A stretch of 10,654 bases of DNA from Bacillota bacterium (GTDB taxonomy: Bacteria; Bacillota; Clostridia; Acetivibrionales; JAFADI01), in contig JAFADI010000096.1 of the NCBI GenBank assembly GCA_023424965.1, positions 1 to 10,654 of the forward strand, read 5' to 3'. The translations under genes were made by a program, and so were the position numbers. Below are positions 1 to 6,908 of the stretch, piece after piece. Every line of letters starts with the position of its first letter. The first letter of the stretch is position 1. Under the pieces are notes generated by a model. That model was not told the origin of the DNA, made no database searches, and saw nothing but the letters and a program-made list of their open reading frames with translations.

Positions 1-36
1 CTGATTTAAACGATATAGCACTTTAGGAGGAGCACT

Positions 37-897
37 ATGAGACAAAAAGATAGAACGGAATTTTGGATGCTCTTGCCATCATTGATACTGCTTGCGGTCA
101 TCAGCATTTTTCCGCTGCTCTACATGATCTACAGCAGCTTTATGGACTATACGCTGGGCTTTGATTCACCTACGTTTACCTTAACGAAAAACTGGGTTCA
201 CCTTTTTAGAAGCGAGGTGTTTTGGGAATCCTGGGGCAGGACGATTGTTTTCGCCGTCGGCGGTCTTACCCTGGAAATCGTCGCGGGGACGGTCCTGGCG
301 CTTTTGCTCTACCGGATCCCCAAAAGAAGGAATATATTCCTGACCCTTTTGATGCTCCCCTTATTTGTCGCACCGATTGTATCCGGCTTGCTGGGGCGTT
401 TTGTACTGAATTCCACCTATGGATTATATGCCTGGGTGCTGCAAATGCTTGGAAATAACACGGAGATTCTTGGAAACACTGCCACCGCCATGCCTGCCAT
501 CATTATCATGGATGCCTGGGAGTGGAGCCCGCTGATTTTATTGATCGTCATGGCAGGCCTGCAGTCCATTCCGGAGGACCCCCTGGAAGCTGCGGAGATC
601 GACGGGGCCAGTTATTTTCAGAAGCTCCGGTATGTCATCCTGCCTTTGACCTCACAAACCATTTTTGTGGCCGCGCTGATACGCTCCATGGATATTCTGC
701 GCTATGTGGATGCGATTAAAATTACCACCGAGGGGGGGCCGGCGGATTCCACAAAAATTATCGGCTTTCATCTCCTGGAGGTGGCCTTCCGGTTCCAGGA
801 CTTCGGGAAGGCCGCCGCACTCGGTCTGACGATGGTCGTGGTCACCACGCTGCTGGGCAAGGTATTTGTCAAATTAATGGCGAAAGGAGAAATATAA
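37..897 (+). CDS. Sugar/polyol ABC transporter permease, MalF type
   Basis: Inner-membrane channel subunit of a carbohydrate-importing ABC transporter (CUT1 class). The 286-residue product has six likely membrane segments (about 10-34, 69-92, 99-121, 153-175, 203-223, 259-281). The EAA loop that docks the ATPase is at residues 184-203 (EAAEIDGASYF...ILP), and TEGGPADST at 231-239 is typical of MalF-like permeases. The start is fixed by AGGAGG at 26-31. Length is normal for the family. It abuts the next permease with no gap (TAA then ATG), as expected for a heterodimeric channel. A stop codon just before the ribosome site suggests that an upstream gene, probably the solute-binding protein, ends at the window edge, but too little is visible to call it. 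The substrate is inferred as a polyol or sugar from the downstream dehydrogenases, not read from the permease. Confidence 0.93.
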   Translation: MRQKDRTEFWMLLPSLILLAVISIFPLLYMIYSSFMDYTLGFDSPTFTLTKNWVHLFRSEVFWESWGRTIVFAVGGLTLEIVAGTVLALLLYRIPKRRNIFLTLLMLPLFVAPIVSGLLGRFVLNSTYGLYAWVLQMLGNNTEILGNTATAMPAIIIMDAWEWSPLILLIVMAGLQSIPEDPLEAAEIDGASYFQKLRYVILPLTSQTIFVAALIRSMDILRYVDAIKITTEGGPADSTKIIGFHLLEVAFRFQDFGKAAALGLTMVVVTTLLGKVFVKLMAKGEI

Positions 898-1746
898 ATG
901 GTTGCATCGAATGGAAGAAAGCATGTGAAAAATGAACTGATCAACGCAATTTTGTATACCGCCGTTTTGGTGGCTTTAATCTGGTCGCTTCTTCCCATCG
1001 TCTGGATGGCCCTTTCCTCATTAAAAACCGAAGCCGGCATGTTTTCAATGCCCCCCAAGTTTATTTTCACCCCCACCCTGGAGACCTATCAATATATGTT
1101 TTCCGAAAGAGGAAATTTCCTGCACTTTTTAGTCAACAGCACCATCGCAACGGTCCTGACCACGTTGATCTCACTGTCACTGGGGGCGCTTGGCGGCTAT
1201 GCCCTTGCCCGGGGCAGCTTTAAAAGGAAAGAAGACATTTCCTTTTGGATTATCAGCACGAGAATGGCTCCCATTCCCGCGGTGATTCTGCCTGTTTACA
1301 TGATCTTTGCAAAACTGGGCCTCATCGGGACCATGACGGGATTGGTGTATGCCTATATAACCTTTAACCTGCCCTTCGCACTGTGGATGATGATGGTTTT
1401 TTTCAAGGAAGTGCCCATCGCCATTGAAGAGGCGGCAATGATCGACGGCTACAGCAAGTTTGAGACCTTCCTGAAAATATCCCTCCCTGCGGCCACGCCG
1501 GGATTGGTGGCTACGGCGGTCTTATGCATGATGTTTTCCTGGAATGATTTTATCTTTGCTTCCATCCTCACCGGCTCAAGCACACAGACCATTCCCATTG
1601 CCGTTTCGCTGCTGATCACCCAGCAGGGCATTGCCTGGGGACAGGCCATGGCAACGGGCACGGTCATCATAACGCCCATGCTGATCGGGGGCATCGCTGT
1701 GAGAAAGTACCTGGTCCGTGGATTGTCCATGGGCGCGGTAAAATAA
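898..1746 (+). CDS. Sugar/polyol ABC transporter permease, MalG type
   Basis: Second channel subunit, pairing with the MalF-type permease immediately upstream. The product has 282 residues with a basic N-terminus, a first membrane segment at about 16-39, four or five more, and the EAA loop at 178-197 (EAAMIDGYSKFETF...). The C-terminus YLVRGLSMGAVK is the usual MalG-family ending. ISTRMAPIPAVI at 119-130 recalls mannitol/sorbitol-type permeases (SmoG/MtlG); this is similarity from memory, not a search. Its ribosome site AAAGGAG lies inside the last codons of the upstream gene, so the two are probably translationally coupled. No ATPase gene of this transporter is in the window. In Gram-positive bacteria such systems often share one MsmX/UgpC-like ATPase encoded elsewhere. 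Confidence 0.93.
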   Translation: MVASNGRKHVKNELINAILYTAVLVALIWSLLPIVWMALSSLKTEAGMFSMPPKFIFTPTLETYQYMFSERGNFLHFLVNSTIATVLTTLISLSLGALGGYALARGSFKRKEDISFWIISTRMAPIPAVILPVYMIFAKLGLIGTMTGLVYAYITFNLPFALWMMMVFFKEVPIAIEEAAMIDGYSKFETFLKISLPAATPGLVATAVLCMMFSWNDFIFASILTGSSTQTIPIAVSLLITQQGIAWGQAMATGTVIITPMLIGGIAVRKYLVRGLSMGAVK

Positions 1747-1765
1747 TAGCATAATTATACGATGT

Positions 1766-1835
1766 TAAAAGGCATTGTTTATTCCAAAAAGGCTTCAAAG
1801 CACCGTACCCTTTTCTCCATAAATAATGCCTTTTA
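1766..1835 (+). promoter_or_regulatory. 17-bp inverted repeat between permease and dehydrogenase genes
   Basis: Bases 1766-1782 (TAAAAGGCATTGTTTAT) can pair with 1819-1835 over 17 positions with a single G-U, around a 36-base loop. No T-run follows, so it does not look like an ordinary terminator. It could be an mRNA-processing or stabilising hairpin that sets different levels for transporter and enzyme, or a looped operator. The 138-bp gap it occupies is the only sizeable break in an otherwise tight operon. No convincing -35/-10 pair was found here. Confidence 0.55.
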
Positions 1836-1884
1836 CCTACATATCAAAGCAGTACTAAGATAATACGAAAGGAGACGGATATTT

Positions 1885-2907
1885 ATGAAAGCTTTGGTTT
1901 ATACGGAACCGAGAAAGTTTGAGATTTTGGAAGTGGAAACTCCCAAATGCGGGGAAAATCAGGTCCTGATAAAGGTTGTTGCCTGCGGCATCTGTAAAAC
2001 GGACGTCCATATCCATAACGGTGCCTTCATCTCTAAATTCCCCCTCACCCCCGGGCATGAATTTACTGGGACCATTGAATCGGCAGGATCCAGAGTCACT
2101 GCCTTTAAGAAGGGCGACCGGGTCGTTGCCGACAATACGGTTTTATGCGGCGAATGCTACTACTGCAGAAGGAATCAGCCTTTGTACTGTGAAAACTTTT
2201 ATTCCCTGGGAGTGACAGGGCCGGGGGGCTTTGCAGAGTATGTGGTCGTAAACCAGGACAAGGTTTTTAAGATCAGCGACAGTTTGAGCTTTGAAGCGGC
2301 TTCCTTTACGGAGCCCACGGCCTGTGCCGTCCATGGGATGGACATGATCGATGTCCAGAACGGCGACAACATCCTGATGTTTGGAGCGGGGCCTACGGGA
2401 ATCATTCTTGCGCAGCTGCTGAAATATGGCGGAGCGGGAAATGTGGTGGTGGCGGCTCCATCCGGATTCAAGCTCGATATCCTTGAAGACCTGGGCATAG
2501 AACAGACGGTGCTCATGGACCGAGCCGATGAAAGCGTTCACGAAAGGAAAATCAAAAGCATGTTTCCCAGGGGCTTTGACATCGTCATTGATGCAACGGG
2601 GGCTTCTTCCGTGACCCAATCCTGTTTCAAATACGCCAAAAAGGGTTCTAAAATCGTGGTATACGGCGTATGCGACGAAGCCGACAGGATCAGTGTAAGC
2701 CCCTATGATATTTTCTCCAACGAATACAAATTAATCGGCTCTTTTGCCCAGACCCACTGTTTTGACAGGGCCATCAACGCGCTTGAGAAAAGGATCGTAA
2801 AAGTGGACCGGCTCGTTTCCCATGTCTTCAGTCTCGACGAGTATGCCAGAGGACTTGAGACAGTGATGTCAGGCAAGCAAAGCATCAAGGTCCTTATAAA
2901 GCCTTAA
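1885..2907 (+). CDS. Zinc-dependent MDR polyol/alcohol dehydrogenase
   Basis: Cytosolic oxidoreductase of the medium-chain dehydrogenase family, 340 residues, full length. Catalytic zinc ligands are C37, H58-E59 (GHE) and E143 (EP). The structural zinc lobe has C88, C91, C94 and C102. The Rossmann glycine motif GAGPTG is at 167-172. The end of the second Rossmann strand reads VVVAAPSGFK, with no acidic residue where NAD-dependent members carry D or E; by family knowledge this suggests NADP preference. The start is supported by AAAGGAGA at 1868-1875. It follows two sugar permeases and precedes a sorbitol-dehydrogenase-like gene with a 22-bp gap, so a polyol such as an arabitol, ribitol or xylitol, or a sugar alcohol intermediate, is a reasonable substrate. 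The exact substrate cannot be read from the sequence. Confidence 0.9.
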   Translation: MKALVYTEPRKFEILEVETPKCGENQVLIKVVACGICKTDVHIHNGAFISKFPLTPGHEFTGTIESAGSRVTAFKKGDRVVADNTVLCGECYYCRRNQPLYCENFYSLGVTGPGGFAEYVVVNQDKVFKISDSLSFEAASFTEPTACAVHGMDMIDVQNGDNILMFGAGPTGIILAQLLKYGGAGNVVVAAPSGFKLDILEDLGIEQTVLMDRADESVHERKIKSMFPRGFDIVIDATGASSVTQSCFKYAKKGSKIVVYGVCDEADRISVSPYDIFSNEYKLIGSFAQTHCFDRAINALEKRIVKVDRLVSHVFSLDEYARGLETVMSGKQSIKVLIKP

Positions 2908-2929
2908 AAATATTCCATGGGAGGTTTCT

Positions 2930-3967
2930 ATGAAGAATACAGCGGCATTTTTGACAGAGCTTGAAAAAATTGAATTCCGTGAGGTGGAAGTGCCAAAACC
3001 CGGAGAGCAGGAGGTTTTGGTGAAGATGGAAGCCATAGGAATCTGTGGTTCGGATGTCCACTATTATTCCCACGGAAAAATCGGCGATTTTGTGGTGGAG
3101 TTTCCTTTCATTCTGGGCCACGAGTGTGCAGGCACCGTTGTTGAGGCCGGCAGCGGCGTTCAACATCTGAAGGTGGGCGACAGGGTCGCATTGGAGCCAG
3201 GAGTGCCCTGCGGAAGCTGCGAATTTTGCCTGTCCGGAAAATACAATCTGTGCCCGGAGGTAAAATTCTTTGCCACGCCGCCCTATGGCGGCTGTCTCAT
3301 GAATTATGTCTCCCACCCGGCCCGGTTTGCATTTAAGCTGCCGGAAAATGTTTCCTCCGTTGAAGGTGCCCTGGTAGAACCCCTGGCCATCGGCATCAAT
3401 GCGGCGCTGACCGGCGGGGTGAAACTGGGCGATACGGTTGTCGTCTTCGGCGCAGGCTGCATCGGGCTGGTCTCGCTTCTGGCGTCAAAGGCATACGGTG
3501 CAACCCGGGTCATTGTCGTTGATGTCATTGAAAAGCGGCTGGCCGTTGCCAGGGGCATGGGTGCCATTGCCTTAAACGCAAAGGAATGCGACGTCCTGGA
3601 GGAAATAAAAAATTTGACGGAAGGGAAGGGAGCCCAGGTAGTGATCGACTGTGCAGGGACCAACACCACCCTCTGCCAGACGGTACATGCGGCAAAGCCG
3701 GGAGGAACCATCGTGTGGGTGGGGCTTGCCACCGACACCGTCAACGGCTTGCAAATAGGCCCCGTCAGTACCGGGGAGCTCACCATCAAGTCGATTTTCC
3801 GTTATAAGAACCTGTACCCGACGACCATTGCCGCAATTGCGGACGGGAAAATCAACATCAGCGGCATCATATCCGATACGTACAGATTTGAGGATACCCC
3901 AAGGGCCTTTGCCGAAACCCTTAAAAACGCCCAGAATATTGTAAAGAGTGTGATTGTTTTTGAATAA
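2930..3967 (+). CDS. Sorbitol/xylitol (L-iditol 2-) dehydrogenase-like MDR enzyme
   Basis: NAD-dependent polyol dehydrogenase, likely oxidising a C2 hydroxyl to a ketose in the cytosol. The product has 345 residues. The catalytic zinc site is C39 (in CGSDVHYY, diagnostic for sorbitol dehydrogenases), H64-E65 and E150-P151. Structural zinc cysteines are C94, C97, C100 and C108 (KYNLCP). The Rossmann motif GAGCIG is at 174-179, with D198 at the end of the next strand (VIVVDVIEKR), which fits NAD. FRYKNLYPTTI near residue 286 is another sorbitol/xylitol dehydrogenase hallmark. GGGAGG at 2919-2924 supports the start. It is the last gene of the operon and is followed by a strong terminator. Sorbitol, xylitol and iditol cannot be told apart from the sequence. 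Confidence 0.9.
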   Translation: MKNTAAFLTELEKIEFREVEVPKPGEQEVLVKMEAIGICGSDVHYYSHGKIGDFVVEFPFILGHECAGTVVEAGSGVQHLKVGDRVALEPGVPCGSCEFCLSGKYNLCPEVKFFATPPYGGCLMNYVSHPARFAFKLPENVSSVEGALVEPLAIGINAALTGGVKLGDTVVVFGAGCIGLVSLLASKAYGATRVIVVDVIEKRLAVARGMGAIALNAKECDVLEEIKNLTEGKGAQVVIDCAGTNTTLCQTVHAAKPGGTIVWVGLATDTVNGLQIGPVSTGELTIKSIFRYKNLYPTTIAAIADGKINISGIISDTYRFEDTPRAFAETLKNAQNIVKSVIVFE

Positions 3968-3971
3968 GATG

Positions 3972-4031
3972 GGGGACAGTCCTCAACTTTTCTCCAATAT
4001 TGGCCGGATTGTTGAGGAGCGTCCCCTTTTT
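3972..4031 (+). terminator. Rho-independent terminator of the polyol operon
   Basis: Bases 3972-3987 (GGGGACAGTCCTCAAC) pair with 4011-4026 at 14 of 16 positions, followed by TTTTT at 4027-4031. It begins five bases after the dehydrogenase stop codon. The 23-base loop itself holds the perfect palindrome CCAATATTGG at 3994-4003. The arms resemble GGGGAC-type dispersed repeats known in clostridia, so it may also be a copy of a mobile hairpin; that is inference. Confidence 0.8.
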
Positions 4032-4106
4032 GCCCGTGGCATGAGAATATGGAAAGTTAGGCCCAAAATGAGGTTTCACTGGGGGTCCTCTCTTTTATGT
4101 TCTCAC

Positions 4107-4664
4107 TTATGGTGTATAGGCTTCAAATTTGATTGCGTACAGGCTTGCCTCAAGATTATAAATTGCAAGCATATCCGGTGTGATATCAAGCACGCCGGTT
4201 TCATCCGTTATCCGGTACTTGTCTCCTGTGGCCTGCTTGCTTTGATAGTCTATTCCCCATTTTGCATGTGGCTTCCCGTCGGCAGAGAGCGATGCATCGC
4301 TCATATCCGGCTTGATAATTGTCAGCTTTGCTCCGGGTAAATAGTTTATAACGATCAGCTCGACTTCACTGCCTCCGTCATCTTTGTACGTTTCATTTCT
4401 ATAGCTCTTAAGGCCTGCAACCTCGATTTCAAGTCCCTGATAGGTGAAACGCCTGGACTCTCCTGTTGATTCGGAGGACGACTCACCGGATGTTGCCGGA
4501 GGAGTTGCGGAAACCGGTGGCGATGACACGGCGCCCGGCGGGGCGGAGGTTTCAGACCGGTTTTCGTTTTGAACAGCGCAACCGCTGACAAGCGCTGTAA
4601 TGATAACCAGGATAAATATCATACCAAAAGGCAGGAAGCAAGTTTTTTTAAGTGGAAATTTCAT
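4107..4664 (-). CDS. Uncharacterised secreted lipoprotein
   Basis: Not recognised as a named protein. With the start at 4664 the product is 185 residues: a lipoprotein signal peptide (MKFPLKK, hydrophobic stretch 11-27, lipobox VSGC with the acylated cysteine at 29), a Ser/Thr/Pro/Gly-rich linker at about 38-70, then a probably beta-rich domain to the end. It would be anchored on the outer face of the membrane. The open frame extends to an ATG at 4694, but that codon has no ribosome site and lies only about 14 bases after the predicted -10, so the inner ATG, 15 bases after AAAGGA, is preferred. Overall shape resembles small Firmicutes lipoproteins with an immunoglobulin-like (DUF4352-type) domain, but no specific motif confirms this. 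It stands alone on the minus strand between two unrelated units. Confidence 0.75.
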   Translation of the reverse strand: MKFPLKKTCFLPFGMIFILVIITALVSGCAVQNENRSETSAPPGAVSSPPVSATPPATSGESSSESTGESRRFTYQGLEIEVAGLKSYRNETYKDDGGSEVELIVINYLPGAKLTIIKPDMSDASLSADGKPHAKWGIDYQSKQATGDKYRITDETGVLDITPDMLAIYNLEASLYAIKFEAYTP

Positions 4665-4707
4665 CTGGACAATGCACCATCCTTTACTCATCATATAAAG
4701 TTTTCTT

Positions 4708-4737
4708 ATTGTATCACATAATTACAAAAAATGTCAC
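4708..4737 (-). promoter_or_regulatory. Promoter of the lipoprotein gene
   Basis: On the minus strand, GTGACA (4737-4732) lies 18 bp before TACAAT (4713-4708), and a TG one base upstream of the -10 makes it an extended -10. The predicted transcript starts about 35 bases before the preferred lipoprotein start. Confidence 0.5.
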
Positions 4738-4759
4738 TCCTTTTCAGAATGACATTTTT
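4727..4759. repeat. 10-bp inverted repeat AAAAATGTCA/TGACATTTTT
   Basis: Perfect arms at 4727-4736 and 4750-4759 around a 13-base loop. The A- and T-rich ends would act as a weak terminator in either direction. The left arm also overlaps the predicted -35 of the lipoprotein promoter, so an operator role is equally possible. Confidence 0.5.
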
Positions 4760-4832
4760 CGTTATACTTTGACAAAAGGTGTGGAAGGTTAGACCAAAAA
4801 ACACTGGTGTCGAGGCAGGGCTAAACAGCAAA

Positions 4833-4964
4833 TTATATATAGCGGGAGACTGGTAGCCAGCATGTCGAAGCAGCTAATGGCGTAAGTTGCTTTCCGTCTA
4901 TATCTTTAAACCCATAGCCCAACGCAATTTGTGCTGCAATTTGGATGGTTCCGCTTTTTTCCAT
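4833..4964 (-). pseudogene. 43-codon ORF, possible gene remnant
   Basis: Reads MEKSGTIQIAAQIALGYGF, continues KDIDGKQLTPL and ends at a TAA. It starts 20 bases after the KilA-N stop codon on the same strand. No good ribosome site precedes it. The composition is protein-like, and the stretch GYGFKDIDGKQLTPL recalls the C-terminal part of some larger oxidoreductases, but I cannot name the family. It could be a genuine tiny protein, a broken remnant, or chance. Confidence 0.25.
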
Positions 4965-4984
4965 AACTTTTTCAAATGATAAAA

Positions 4985-5809
4985 TTATTCTTCGACAGTG
5001 TTTTTTTGTTCTATAGAAAGAACAAGGTGATCTCTTATTAAAAGTTCCATCTGGCTGATTGCAATTGAATTAAGTTTTTCCAGACGCTTCGCTTGTGATA
5101 AGCCTTCATTAATAAATAATGCGTTTAGATTTTCCAGGTTTGCAAGGCATACTAGTTGTGAAACATTTGCATAATCACGAATATTCCCTTTTAACTCCGG
5201 ATTACTATCACGCCACTGTTTTGCTGTCATCCCAAATAATGCGACATTCAATACATCGGCCTCATTTGCATATATCTGCGTTATTTGATGTTTGTTTAAT
5301 GCAGGCGGAAGGAGATTTTCTTTAATAGCATCTGTATGTATTCTGTAATTAATTTTTGTCAGATTACGCTTTATATCCCATCCAAACTGCTTTTGTTCCT
5401 CATCTTTAAGCCGCTGAAACTCTTTTATCAGATAGATTTTAAACTCCGGACTTATCCACATACCGAATTCAAAAGCTATATCCTTATGTGCATAGGTGCC
5501 ACCATATCTCCCGGCAGTTGCCTTTAATCCAATTGCATTGGTTTTCTGTACCCATTCTTTTACACTGATTTTATAACTATTTAATCCCGCTTGACTTTTA
5601 ATTATGGCGAATTCGCCACAATTAAAATTAGGATTATAAATTTGTTCCCAAATGCCTAAAAACTCAACTGTATTCCTGTTACGTAGCCAGTCAGAAACAA
5701 AAAAATCCCCGTCTTTGGCTTTGAGCATATCCGTAATAGAAATATAATCATTATCTTTGATGGTAATAACAGATATTTCTGTACCAATAACATTTATCTT
5801 TTTTGCCAT
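4985..5809 (-). CDS. KilA-N domain protein
   Basis: Putative DNA-binding protein of the KilA-N family, found in phages and in mobile or accessory bacterial loci. The preferred start (5809) gives 274 residues and is preceded by GGGAGG with normal spacing. An upstream in-frame ATG at 5830 would place this ribosome site inside the coding region, so it is rejected. The KilA-N domain covers about residues 12-135: YISITDMLKAKDGDFFVSDW near the start, then RYGGTYAHKDIAFEFGMWIS and the helix PEFKIYLIKEFQRLK. The C-terminal half (about 180-260, with LFGMTAKQWR and a helix-rich tail) matches the layout of stand-alone KilA-N proteins. The gene is clearly AT-richer than the polyol operon, which suggests horizontal origin. 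No other phage gene is nearby, so its partner and target are unknown. Confidence 0.85.
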   Translation of the reverse strand: MAKKINVIGTEISVITIKDNDYISITDMLKAKDGDFFVSDWLRNRNTVEFLGIWEQIYNPNFNCGEFAIIKSQAGLNSYKISVKEWVQKTNAIGLKATAGRYGGTYAHKDIAFEFGMWISPEFKIYLIKEFQRLKDEEQKQFGWDIKRNLTKINYRIHTDAIKENLLPPALNKHQITQIYANEADVLNVALFGMTAKQWRDSNPELKGNIRDYANVSQLVCLANLENLNALFINEGLSQAKRLEKLNSIAISQMELLIRDHLVLSIEQKNTVEE

Positions 5810-5846
5810 GCAATTATACCTCCCACCCATACCAAACTTATGTTCT

Positions 5847-5875
5847 ATTGTAATCTACTAGGATATTATATGCAA
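5847..5875 (-). promoter_or_regulatory. Candidate promoter of the KilA-N gene
   Basis: On the minus strand TTGCAT (5875-5870) and TACAAT (5852-5847) are separated by 17 bp. A second possible -10, TATAAT, lies at 5870-5865. The -35 match is poor, so which is used is uncertain. Confidence 0.35.
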
Positions 5876-6125
5876 CCTTTTTGAGGAAGAAAAAGTAAAA
5901 ACTTGGTGATAAATTTGCAAAATTAGCAGTAACGCGACATATTAAGAAATTAACAAATAAAAATGTAAATTAGCAAAAATTGAAACCTCTTTCCCCAAAG
6001 TGCTTAGATTTAATTTTATTAAATCTATTCCTGCATTAACCATGAAATGCGGTTTTTTACGGCTGACATTTTGAGTTAAAGTAACCATGTTGAGTGTATT
6101 AAAATAGCGTAAAAATAGGGCTTAA
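5876..6125. other. AT-rich noncoding gap
   Basis: No supportable gene is visible in this stretch. It contains a perfect 10-bp palindrome (6005-6027) and the 8-bp arms TTTTTACG (6054-6061) and CGTAAAAA (6108-6115), 46 bp apart. Plus-strand reading in one frame around 5970-6070 is open for some 40 codons, but it has no ribosome site and no recognisable motif. It could be the decayed edge of an inserted element. Confidence 0.4.
6005..6027. repeat. Perfect 10-bp palindrome with 3-bp spacer
   Basis: TAGATTTAAT (6005-6014) and ATTAAATCTA (6018-6027) are exact reverse complements around TTT. There is no T-run on the plus side. It could be a protein-binding site or the end of an insertion element. 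Confidence 0.6.
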
Positions 6126-6169
6126 TCAGCGAGACCCTTGTTGTTTCAGTGGTCTTACTGTTAGCCCTA
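6111..6169 (-). terminator. Terminator-like hairpin after the exporter operon
   Basis: On the minus strand TAGGGCT (6122-6116 side AGCCCTA) closes an outer 7-bp stem with 6169-6163. An inner AGACC/GGTCT helix pairs 6132-6136 with 6151-6155, and TTTTT follows at 6115-6111. The inner loops are unpaired, so the stem is interrupted. The position fits termination of the GntR-ABC unit. The stop codon of the 38-codon ORF falls inside it. Confidence 0.5.
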
Positions 6170-6242
6170 ATATAACACCAGCGAAGATGACAATATTCAA
6201 CTTCTTATTGTGCTCATTTTGCTGAAATGGCGTACTTGTCAT
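6126..6242 (-). CDS. Putative 38-residue membrane microprotein
   Basis: A short ORF starting at an ATG seven bases after the ABC-2 permease stop and running to a TGA inside the terminator hairpin. The product has a polar N-terminus (MTSTPFQQNEHNKK), one hydrophobic segment of about 15 residues (LNIVIFAGVILGLTV) and a basic tail (RPLKQQGSR), which fits a single-pass membrane peptide with a positive end. AAGGA lies 13 bases upstream, a rather long spacing. It sits on the same transcript as the exporter, so a small accessory subunit is conceivable. It is equally possible that the ORF is chance; no family is recognised. Confidence 0.35.
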   Translation of the reverse strand: MTSTPFQQNEHNKKLNIVIFAGVILGLTVRPLKQQGSR

Positions 6243-6248
6243 AAGTTA

Positions 6249-6908
6249 TTATAATTCCTTTTTCCTGCTCAGCGAGTAGGCTATCGAGAGCGAAACAGCC
6301 AAGAAAACAAGCCCAACGCCGACACAGCATAATATTATTAAATACGGATGAGCAGAGAAGAATTGGACTGCTTTGCCCATATCAGTCAGAAAACCCGGCT
6401 GTTTGGAGAGAAACATCAGCAGAAAGAACAGCAGGAAAATCGGAGCTATCGTAAAGATATAGGCTTTGGAAAAGGAAAATCGCATGAAGATCGGATAGGA
6501 TATGCCTACCGCAAAACAATAGTACGCAAATGAAAATCCCGAAACGGCAAGGAAAGGAAGTGTATCCATTGTAATATTCAAAGCGCGATATAGAACCAGG
6601 GCAACAATCGTCATAATGGCCGCACAGCATATTCCCAAAATCAAAGCATACAGATAACGCGCCAGCACCCGTTCTAATTTTTTGAGCGGCAGTACGCCAT
6701 AGAGCTTATCAAGGTTGTTTTTCTCGTTTATCTGAAATACCGTGCTGCCTAATGCTGTGGCAAACATCATCGCTATCGCCGTAATAACTGACGGCTGTTT
6801 TGTCGCCGCACCAATGAAAATAACGGCGATGATAGCGATGGCAAATGTGGGGAAGGAAGCTTTTGCGGTGTACAAGTCCAGTTTCACGGCGCTGTATAAT
6901 CTATTCAT
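6249..6908 (-). CDS. ABC-2 family transporter permease
   Basis: Membrane half of an ABC exporter, 219 residues, with six probable membrane segments (about 20-36, 42-60, 84-106, 117-140, 150-167, 188-212). FQINEKNNLDKLYGVLPLKK at 58-77 followed by RYLYALI is the signature stretch of the small ABC-2 permeases (ABC2_membrane_5 type) paired with GntR regulators in Gram-positive bacteria. The start at 6908 is chosen because GGGGGA lies 9 bases upstream. A longer frame to 6950 would run deep into the ATPase gene. It overlaps the ATPase stop by 8 bp, so the two are coupled. The substrate is not determinable; related systems respond to cell-envelope stress or antimicrobial peptides, and here that is inference only. 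Confidence 0.85.
   Translation of the reverse strand: MNRLYSAVKLDLYTAKASFPTFAIAIIAVIFIGAATKQPSVITAIAMMFATALGSTVFQINEKNNLDKLYGVLPLKKLERVLARYLYALILGICCAAIMTIVALVLYRALNITMDTLPFLAVSGFSFAYYCFAVGISYPIFMRFSFSKAYIFTIAPIFLLFFLLMFLSKQPGFLTDMGKAVQFFSAHPYLIILCCVGVGLVFLAVSLSIAYSLSRKKEL

Noticed and set aside
1..36. End of an upstream coding region
   Set aside because: Stops exist in all three forward frames before the first ribosome site, so the true frame of any upstream gene cannot be decided from these few bases.
3954..4340. 128-codon plus-strand frame across the terminator and the lipoprotein gene
   Set aside because: It overlaps the end of the dehydrogenase gene, crosses the operon terminator and lies opposite a better-supported lipoprotein; no ribosome site.
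5970..6070. Plus-strand open frame ending KCGFLRLTF, possible transposase tail
   Set aside because: It has no start with a ribosome site and no recognisable transposase motif; open frames of this length are expected by chance in AT-rich DNA.
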